This document shows, piece by piece, positions 1 to 4,202 of a DNA stretch of 14,400 nucleotides. The notes beneath the pieces were generated by a model, which worked only from the letters and a program-made list of their open reading frames with translations, did no database searches and was not told where the DNA came from. Source of the stretch: Candidatus Pacearchaeota archaeon. Its GTDB lineage: Archaea > Nanobdellota > Nanobdellia > Pacearchaeales > GW2011-AR1. Made by a program: the position numbers and the translations under genes. The first letter of the stretch is position 1. Each line of letters starts with the position of its first letter. The stretch lies in contig JACQLL010000043.1 in assembly GCA_016234025.1 (NCBI GenBank), positions 1-14,400 of the forward strand, in the 5' to 3' direction.

Positions 1-1
1 A

Positions 2-46
2 AACTACATCAGAAAACAATATTATGTTTATGCCCACGAGAATTAA
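2..46 (+). CDS. possible C-terminal tail of a plus-strand gene (partial)
   Basis: Frame 2 from the left edge reads 14 codons and stops with TAA at 44-46, directly before the inverted-repeat block at 47-139. The visible residues (N-Y-I-R-K-Q-Y-Y-V-Y-A-H-E-N) loosely recall the tail of IS200/IS605 TnpA transposases, which often end after a Y-I-x-x-Q-like motif, and a hairpin just downstream also fits such an element. The other two plus frames stay open to about 76 and 108, so the frame choice rests on codon style and position only. It may not be a gene. Confidence 0.27.
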   Translation, partial: NYIRKQYYVYAHEN

Positions 47-139
47 TTGGACGCAGCCTCATGCCACCAGTCTATAGCGAGCCAGCCGCAAAAATTGGCG
101 AGCGGTGACTGGTGGTGGTTGACAAATGGCTGCTTCCAA
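47..139. repeat. nested inverted-repeat / three-stem structure
   Basis: Three inverted repeats are nested around one centre. The outer pair is 47-58 with 128-139 (TTGGACGCAGCC against TTGGAAGCAGCC read on the other strand, 11 of 12 matching). The middle pair is 64-72 with 107-115 (CCACCAGTC/GACTGGTGG, perfect 9 bp). The inner pair is 77-83 with 97-103 (GCGAGCC/GGCGAGC), closing five Watson-Crick pairs around a tandem G-A/A-G step. As RNA it would be a long irregular hairpin. As DNA it could be the hairpin end of an insertion sequence or a small miniature element with terminal inverted repeats. It is more GC-rich than its surroundings. It is not a tRNA, because no T-loop consensus is present. 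Confidence 0.75.
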
Positions 140-209
140 AAGCATATTTCCTTTCTTTAAAATATTCATCAGCTATCTCATTATAAAATTCTTTTATCTC
201 TCGTTTCAT
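72..209 (-). pseudogene. truncated SAM-methyltransferase-like N-terminus
   Basis: An ATG at 207-209 lies four bases past the rpiB stop, so it would be translationally coupled to rpiB. The first residues (MKREIKEFYNEIADEYFKER) strongly resemble the start of small class I SAM-dependent methyltransferases, which open with a Y-[DN]-x-I-A-x-x-Y-x-x-x-R helix. From about residue 28 the frame runs into the inverted-repeat block and ends at TAG 72-74 after 45 residues, long before the glycine-rich SAM-binding loop could appear. None of the three minus frames between 46 and 1 shows a methyltransferase motif. I infer that an insertion or rearrangement cut the gene. An assembly junction is the alternative. 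The residues after 28 are probably meaningless. Confidence 0.55.
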
Positions 210-212
210 CTT

Positions 213-662
213 TCATCTCTCAATCTTCCCCAATCTCTTTTTGTGTCTTTCTTCATCGGAAAATTTTGTTTTCAGCCACAAGTCAATAGCGCGCAAAGCA
301 TCTTTTTCCGAGAGAAAACGCGCGCCCAAAGAAAGCACGTTAGCATCGTTGTGTTCCTTCGACAATTTAACAATCTTCAAATTTTTTCCGTAATAAACTG
401 CCGCACGAATTCCCTTTATTTTGTTCGCTGCAATCGCCTCGCCTTGTCCGCTTCCTCCAAAAACAATTCCAAAAGAATTTTTAGTTCTGGAAACTTTCTC
501 CGCGCACGAAATCACAAAGTCAGGATAATCGTCTTTCTCGTCGAAAGCAAACGCTCCGCAATCTTCAACTTGAAAATTCTTTTTATTAAGATATTTCTTT
601 ATTTTCTCTTTCAGCGCAAAACCGGCGTGGTCTGAAGCGAGGAAGATTTTAATTTGTTTCAT
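213..662 (-). CDS. rpiB: ribose-5-phosphate isomerase B
   Basis: Interconverts ribose 5-phosphate and ribulose 5-phosphate in the cytoplasm, supplying ribose for nucleotides. The RpiB/LacA signature is complete over 149 residues, a normal family length: SDHAG at 10-14, DYPDF at 45-49, the phosphate/active-site loop GGSGQGEAIAANK at 69-81, and SKEHNDANVLSLGAR at 101-115. At the catalytic-base position this protein has Glu75 in a G-S-G-x-G-E loop, as in the actinobacterial (Mycobacterium) type, where the E. coli type uses a Cys. I chose the ATG at 660-662. A GTG one codon upstream is in frame but less likely, and the TATA box at 684-691 fits the ATG as a leaderless start. A methyltransferase remnant follows four bases after the stop. 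RpiB is the less usual isomerase in archaea, where RpiA is common. Confidence 0.93.
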   Translation of the reverse strand: MKQIKIFLASDHAGFALKEKIKKYLNKKNFQVEDCGAFAFDEKDDYPDFVISCAEKVSRTKNSFGIVFGGSGQGEAIAANKIKGIRAAVYYGKNLKIVKLSKEHNDANVLSLGARFLSEKDALRAIDLWLKTKFSDEERHKKRLGKIER

Positions 663-683
663 CACAATTTCAAGAGAACTAAA

Positions 684-691
684 TTTATAAT
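684..691 (-). promoter_or_regulatory. TATA box of rpiB
   Basis: Minus strand reads ATTATAAA, centred about 25 nt before the rpiB ATG, the spacing expected when transcription starts at or next to the start codon. No Shine-Dalgarno motif lies in the gap. It sits in the 32-base gap after vapC, so rpiB can be transcribed independently of the toxin operon. Confidence 0.55.
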
Positions 692-694
692 TGT

Positions 695-1096
695 TTAGAT
701 TACTCTTATTCCTTCGACTTTTTTGAAATCTTCGTCAAACGTCGCGATATATTTTATTTTCATTTCCTGCATCATCGCGAGGATTGTGCAATCTGTAAAG
801 CTGAACTTTGTATTTTTCTGTGACTTGAAAATTTCCCAGGCGTCTTTGAAAATTTCTTTGGAAATATAAACTATATCCGAGAAGTAAAGCGCATCTTCTC
901 CAACTTTGACAGCACTCGCGAGACTTTGCGTTCGGCTTAGAAAGATATTGATTAGTTCATCAAAGATGTAATCAGAGATGACAGGCCTTCCGTAGTTTCC
1001 GGAGTATATTCCATCCATGATTTCTTTAGCTCTCCCGTGATGAACGTCTTTTTCATTGTAGTATCCTATTAGAAAACTTGTATCTAAGAGTATCAT
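695..1096 (-). CDS. vapC: VapC-type PIN-domain toxin ribonuclease
   Basis: A single PIN domain of 133 residues, typical for VapC toxins, which are Mg-dependent endoribonucleases that cut tRNA or rRNA when not held by their antitoxin. The acidic active-site residues are visible in order: Asp5 in M-I-L-L-D-T-S-F-L-I, Glu47 in D-Y-I-F-D-E-L, Asp102 in F-S-F-T-D-C-T-I-L-A, and Asp121/Asp123 in A-T-F-D-E-D-F. The set looks complete, so the enzyme is probably active. Its ATG overlaps the stop of the upstream antitoxin gene by four bases (ATGA), which couples translation and gives the usual antitoxin-first order. The cellular target cannot be told from sequence. A stand-alone PIN nuclease is less likely given the partner. 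Confidence 0.9.
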   Translation of the reverse strand: MILLDTSFLIGYYNEKDVHHGRAKEIMDGIYSGNYGRPVISDYIFDELINIFLSRTQSLASAVKVGEDALYFSDIVYISKEIFKDAWEIFKSQKNTKFSFTDCTILAMMQEMKIKYIATFDEDFKKVEGIRVI

Positions 1097-1341
1097 TTTT
1101 TCAATCCATAAAGAATTTCATCGACCTCTTCGCTCAATCTTTCGTTGCCCGGACCGAAGCTAAACGGCTTTACTTTGGGAAACTTTATTTTGGATTTTTG
1201 TCCTATCTTTTCTTCCAGCCAATTTTTCATGGCAATGCTTAGCGCTACTCCTAATTTTAACCTTTCCCTTACGCTTGCGGCTTTAAACTTTCTAAATGTC
1301 TCTTCATCCACATCTCTAACCGCAATAAACGTTTTTTTCAT
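1093..1341 (-). CDS. vapB: VapB-like antitoxin
   Basis: An 82-residue protein directly upstream of vapC with an ATGA overlap, which identifies it as the antitoxin. The first 45 residues have a ribbon-helix-helix look: a short strand (K-K-T-F-I-A-V-R-D-V), then two helices ending in A-M-K-N-W-L-E-E-K. These would dimerise and bind the promoter. The tail from about residue 50 is rich in Lys, Pro and Phe and ends in L-S-E-E-V-D-E-I-L-Y-G, a segment of the kind that wraps and blocks the toxin active site. Family assignment from sequence alone is moderate; the role by position is strong. A TATA-like box and a short palindrome precede the start. Confidence 0.82.
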   Translation of the reverse strand: MKKTFIAVRDVDEETFRKFKAASVRERLKLGVALSIAMKNWLEEKIGQKSKIKFPKVKPFSFGPGNERLSEEVDEILYGLKK

Positions 1342-1370
1342 AAGTATAACTTGTTAAACAATTATTTAAG
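1342..1370 (-). promoter_or_regulatory. vapBC promoter with possible operator
   Basis: Minus strand CTTAAATAAT at 1361-1370 is a TATA-like box about 25 nt before the vapB ATG. It overlaps the last codons of the trmB-family gene. Between it and the start codon, at 1342-1352, lies a perfect small palindrome (plus strand AAGT-ATA-ACTT), a possible binding site for the VapB dimer. The palindrome is short enough to be chance. Confidence 0.4.
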
Positions 1371-2102
1371 CTTTTGCTTCGCGTGTTTCCATAAGATTTC
1401 AAATTGGTTTTTGTATGATTCTGCCGCTTCTTTGTTTTCAATTGTAATTAAATAATTTGGCTTTCCCCAAAAGAAAAGAATTACTTTGTTTCCATAGACT
1501 TCAAATGCAACGTTGCCAATAAACCTTTTCGGCAAATATTTTACCCTTGTCGTTCCAGAGGATGTTTTGTAAAGTACCGGACTTTTCTTGGCGATTATTC
1601 TTTCTTTTATCTTCAATTTTTTTAACCTCGCGTAATACTGCACAAGATGCGTTTCATAAAATTCGTCGTTTTTCATTAGATACTCGTCGTCAATTCCGAA
1701 AATTAAAACTTCTTCTCCCTTTGATAAAGTCGAAGCAATGTCTTTTAACATTAATTTGTAAGTGTAACCTCCTTTATGAAGCTCGACTTTTATTTCTTCT
1801 CTTGATTTCGATTGAATAGATTCAAGTTGAGGAATTATTTTTTCCACTTTTTCGAGCCATTGTTTTGCTATTTCTCTTAGCTCTTTCGGAGAAACCGCCT
1901 TGTAGTTTCTTTTGTTTTTTATTAGAATAGTTGAGACCATTTGTTTTTCAAGTAACCTCTCTAATGCATCATAAACGTACGCTCGTGAAAAACCGGCTTT
2001 TTCCGCCAGCTCCGAAGGAGTCGCGGTTCCTAATTCTAACAGGGCTAAGTAAATTTTTACTTCATTGTCCGTCAAGCCGAATTCCTTTAATTCCTGTTTC
2101 AT
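1362..2102 (-). CDS. TrmB-family transcriptional regulator
   Basis: A 246-residue archaeal TrmB-type regulator. These proteins bind promoter DNA through an N-terminal winged helix-turn-helix and sense sugars or other ligands through a C-terminal domain. Residues 1-75 show the winged helix: F-G-L-T-D-N-E-V-K-I-Y-L-A-L-L, then P-S-E-L-A-E-K-A-G-F-S-R-A-Y-V-Y-D-A-L with the recognition helix near 39-50. A charged linker at 75-105 is probably coiled. The C-terminal domain (about 105-246) includes K-G-E-E-V-L-I-F-G-I-D and a strand-rich end with V-I-L-F-F-W-G-K-P. Length is shorter than the sugar-binding TrmB of Thermococcales. The ligand and targets are unknown. Its own TATA box lies inside a perfect inverted repeat, so autoregulation is likely. 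It is divergent from the unknown gene at 2189. Confidence 0.87.
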   Translation of the reverse strand: MKQELKEFGLTDNEVKIYLALLELGTATPSELAEKAGFSRAYVYDALERLLEKQMVSTILIKNKRNYKAVSPKELREIAKQWLEKVEKIIPQLESIQSKSREEIKVELHKGGYTYKLMLKDIASTLSKGEEVLIFGIDDEYLMKNDEFYETHLVQYYARLKKLKIKERIIAKKSPVLYKTSSGTTRVKYLPKRFIGNVAFEVYGNKVILFFWGKPNYLITIENKEAAESYKNQFEILWKHAKQKLK

Positions 2103-2114
2103 TCTTTTTTCTGG

Positions 2115-2135
2115 AAAGTATGCCTTTTATACTTT
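2115..2135 (-). promoter_or_regulatory. trmB-family promoter inside a 7-7-7 inverted repeat
   Basis: AAAGTAT (2115-2121) and ATACTTT (2129-2135) form a perfect 7-bp inverted repeat with a 7-nt spacer. The minus-strand TATA box (GTATAAAAG, 2124-2132) lies inside it, centred 26 nt before the ATG at 2102. A dimeric regulator bound here would block TBP/TFB, so this is a good candidate autorepression site. The divergent promoter for the gene at 2189 starts 25 bases away. Confidence 0.6.
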
Positions 2136-2159
2136 TTGTAGTTAAAGCTACGACAAGAA

Positions 2160-2167
2160 TTTAAATA
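2160..2167 (+). promoter_or_regulatory. TATA box of the 2189 gene pair
   Basis: TTTAAATA centred about 25 nt before the ATG at 2189, the leaderless spacing seen repeatedly in this window. It drives the two unknown membrane-protein genes. Confidence 0.5.
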
Positions 2168-2188
2168 GTGATTTGAAGCAGAAAAAAG

Positions 2189-2620
2189 ATGGAAAATGAA
2201 GTTAGAAGCAAAAAACTAAAATTATGCGGGCGATGTAAGTTAGTCGGGACTCTTTGTGGCGTGGCCTTATCTATGGTAGGAGTTGGTAATTGTACGTATG
2301 GAATCTATAGTCCTAAAAAAACTGAGAGAAACGCTTCGCCCGCAGTAAAAGAAGCAATCAGAATTGAAAAAGAATTTGGGTATATGCCTTTAAGGTCCAT
2401 TGTAACTAATCCATATATGAACGAAAAAGTTAGAAGATACAAAGGTTTATTTGACGAGGGTATTACTGTGTCGGAATTGAACGATTACGACTATGGGGTT
2501 GGCGGACTTCCTCATGCACCGGTAGGTTTACTTCTTCTAGCAGGTGGAGGAATGGTTGCTTCTTTTTCCAGAGGAATCTTTGACAGGATTGAGAAAAATC
2601 TGGGGAGGAAGGATGACTAA
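2189..2620 (+). CDS. small membrane protein of unknown function (Cys-rich N-terminus)
   Basis: I do not recognise this 143-residue protein. It starts with a basic stretch and a Cys cluster (L-C-G-R-C-K at 12-17 and Cys23), followed by a hydrophobic helix near 19-35 that ends in G-N-C-T-Y-G-I-Y-S. A hydrophilic middle (about 40-105) contains A-S-P-A-V-K-E-A-I-R-I-E-K-E-F. A second, glycine-rich hydrophobic segment lies at about 109-128 (A-P-V-G-L-L-L-L-A-G-G-G-M-V), before a charged tail. Two membrane passes are likely. The last eight bases overlap the next gene, whose product starts with a similar Cys-x-x-Cys plus helix layout. The pair is probably co-transcribed and may act together. The cysteines could bind metal, but no full zinc-ribbon pair is visible. 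Confidence 0.72.
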   Translation: MENEVRSKKLKLCGRCKLVGTLCGVALSMVGVGNCTYGIYSPKKTERNASPAVKEAIRIEKEFGYMPLRSIVTNPYMNEKVRRYKGLFDEGITVSELNDYDYGVGGLPHAPVGLLLLAGGGMVASFSRGIFDRIEKNLGRKDD

Positions 2621-3245
2621 CAGTCTGGGCAATTTCTGCTCGACATGCGGAAAAAGAACAAGAAATTGGAAAAGAATAGTTAAGAAAGTGTTTATGGGCT
2701 CCGTTGTAATTGCAGGATTATCTGGAGTTTACGGATACTGCACAAGTTCAGAATATCAAAGAGCTAGAGAATTAGATAGAAAAGCCACGTATATTGTTCC
2801 TGAAAACTCATCTGGGGAAGAGTTCAGGCTGGAAAGCGGTGAAACTATACGCACAGGTTGGTATAATGTTGAATACTGTGGCAGAAGTCTCGAATTAGAA
2901 TTGAATGATAAAGTAGCATTTCGCTCAGAGAGATGGACAAACGATCTTTACGATGGCCCAAGAGGTGATGCAAAAAATCTTAAAGATCTCGGAATCAAGG
3001 AGGGTGGTGAGTGGCATTGGTTTAATAGGCATAATAGATATAATTATCTCGACTCGGGAATTGAAAATTACGAATTCTGGCAAAATAAATACGAAAATTT
3101 GATTGATGAAGTTTATAATTTAGCTAAGGCAAGAAAAATTGAAGAAGAACAAACGAATGCTGTGAATGAAGAAATGAGAAAGACCAACAGAAGGAAAGCT
3201 CAAATTCATATGTTGGAAATATTGGTTGAGAAAGAAAAGAGTTAA
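2613..3245 (+). CDS. single-pass membrane protein of unknown function
   Basis: I chose the ATG at 2613 over an in-frame ATG at 2544. It has a strong Shine-Dalgarno stretch (GGGGAGG at about 2602-2608) and overlaps the previous gene by only eight bases. The 210-residue product begins F-C-S-T-C-G-K-R (Cys9, Cys12), a half zinc-ribbon-like knuckle. A basic segment and one membrane helix at about 27-45 follow, ending in G-V-Y-G-Y-C-T-S-S-E-Y. The larger soluble part (about 50-170) is rich in Trp, Tyr and Asn with no recognised domain. The last 50 residues are charged and look coiled-coil (K-I-E-E-E-Q to the end). The N-terminal layout matches the upstream protein, suggesting an old tandem duplication with divergent C-termini. 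Confidence 0.75.
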   Translation: MTNSLGNFCSTCGKRTRNWKRIVKKVFMGSVVIAGLSGVYGYCTSSEYQRARELDRKATYIVPENSSGEEFRLESGETIRTGWYNVEYCGRSLELELNDKVAFRSERWTNDLYDGPRGDAKNLKDLGIKEGGEWHWFNRHNRYNYLDSGIENYEFWQNKYENLIDEVYNLAKARKIEEEQTNAVNEEMRKTNRRKAQIHMLEILVEKEKS

Positions 3246-3261
3246 CTTTTCAACGCAAAAC

Positions 3262-3302
3262 TATTTAATCTCTCTCCCCTAGACAATCCTGATTTAAAGA
3301 GG
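3262..3302 (+). promoter_or_regulatory. promoter and ribosome-binding site of the SpoIIM-family gene
   Basis: TATTTAAT at 3262-3269 is a TATA-like box 41-48 nt before the ATG, predicting a leader of about 20 nt. AGAGG at 3298-3302 would then serve as a Shine-Dalgarno site. This differs from the leaderless layout of the other promoters here. Confidence 0.4.
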
Positions 3303-3309
3303 AAAGTTC

Positions 3310-4167
3310 ATGTTAGAAATGTTAATTAATCCGAAGAAAGCCGAGAGGCAACCTTGGGAGATGTTTTTTGTAGGATTATTGTATGCAAGTCTCGCCGTCT
3401 TGCTAGTAAAATGGGTCTTCTCAGCAGACACAGTTCTTGTAAAATATTCAGGCATTCTCGTAGTTCTTTTCACTGTCTTATTTTCACTCCCATTTATGTA
3501 TTATACATTAAGATTGGAAGAAACAAGAATAAAAAAAGGTCGCGGAAGCATCCAGCTACTCAAAGACCACAGGCACGCACTTTACGCATTTCTCTGGCTT
3601 TTCGTCGGGTTTACCGTCGCATTTGCGTTTTGGTATTCTATTTTGCCGACGACAGAAAGCTTCCGCGCGCAAATAGAAACTTACTGCATGATAAATCGCC
3701 CTGCAAATTTCGAGGATTGCGTCTCGCAATACGGAATAAAAGACACGACAATAACAACTCCTTTTTTAACAAACAAGGAGCGCCTTTTCCTGATTTTCAC
3801 AAATAACATGTATGTCTTGTTGTTCACGCTCGTCTTTTCGTTAATATTCGGTGCCGGTGCAATTTTTATTCTGGCTTGGAACGCAAGCGTCATCGGAGCG
3901 GCCATAGGGATTTTCACCGACTACAAATTGTCTGCATTGCCTATCGGCCTTCTCCGTTTTTTCATTCACGGAATTCCGGAAATAGCTTCGTATTTCATTG
4001 TAGCACTTGCCGGCGGCATAGTATCAATAGCAGTCATAAGGCACGAAACAGGCACAGAGAAATTCTGGGAAGTCCTGCAGGATTCTCTAAACTTAATAAT
4101 CTCTTCGATAATAATTCTTTTCCTGGCAGCACTCGTCGAAGTTTTCATCACGCCGTCTTTATTTTAG
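3310..4167 (+). CDS. SpoIIM-family (DUF95) membrane protein
   Basis: A 285-residue integral membrane protein with about six or seven hydrophobic segments (near 18-37, 46-67, 90-111, 160-190, 192-204, 222-243 and 257-282). The family signature is clear: N-A-S-V-I-G-A-A-I-G at 191-200, then the conserved F-I-H-G-I-P-E-I-A-S-Y at 218-228 and a glycine-rich helix. In Bacillus the homologue SpoIIM takes part in septal peptidoglycan remodelling during engulfment. In archaea the function is unknown and sporulation is not implied. The loop at 111-160 contains Cys126 and Cys137 and may lie outside the membrane. The gene ends 35 bases before aglB but aglB has its own promoter. Confidence 0.83.
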   Translation: MLEMLINPKKAERQPWEMFFVGLLYASLAVLLVKWVFSADTVLVKYSGILVVLFTVLFSLPFMYYTLRLEETRIKKGRGSIQLLKDHRHALYAFLWLFVGFTVAFAFWYSILPTTESFRAQIETYCMINRPANFEDCVSQYGIKDTTITTPFLTNKERLFLIFTNNMYVLLFTLVFSLIFGAGAIFILAWNASVIGAAIGIFTDYKLSALPIGLLRFFIHGIPEIASYFIVALAGGIVSIAVIRHETGTEKFWEVLQDSLNLIISSIIILFLAALVEVFITPSLF

Positions 4168-4173
4168 CGAACA

Positions 4174-4182
4174 TTTATATAA
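4174..4182 (+). promoter_or_regulatory. TATA box of the aglB unit
   Basis: TTTATATAA centred 25 nt before the aglB ATG at 4203, in a 35-base gap. Leaderless spacing; it would drive the three overlapping genes aglB, GPT and flippase. Confidence 0.6.
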
Positions 4183-4202
4183 CTCTATTCGCACTCTAAG
4201 AA

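Noticed and set aside
47..139. tRNA gene or tRNA with intron
   Set aside because: The stems do not form a cloverleaf and there is no T-arm TTCRANY sequence or acceptor end.
126..635. Plus-strand reading frame of 169 codons
   Set aside because: It is antisense to rpiB, which has full family motifs; the translated product is a low-complexity Phe/Ser/Arg string.
2544..2612. Longer start for the second unknown membrane protein
   Set aside because: The ATG at 2544 lies deep inside the upstream gene with no ribosome-binding site; the ATG at 2613 has GGGGAGG just before it.
3310..4167. Evidence for sporulation
   Set aside because: SpoIIM-family proteins occur in non-spore-forming archaea and no other sporulation gene is present.
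3354..4199. Two plus-strand reading frames (3354-3806, 3876-4199) inside and past the SpoIIM-family gene
   Set aside because: They are out-of-frame shadows rich in Arg/His/Ser; the main frame has clear membrane segments and the family motif.
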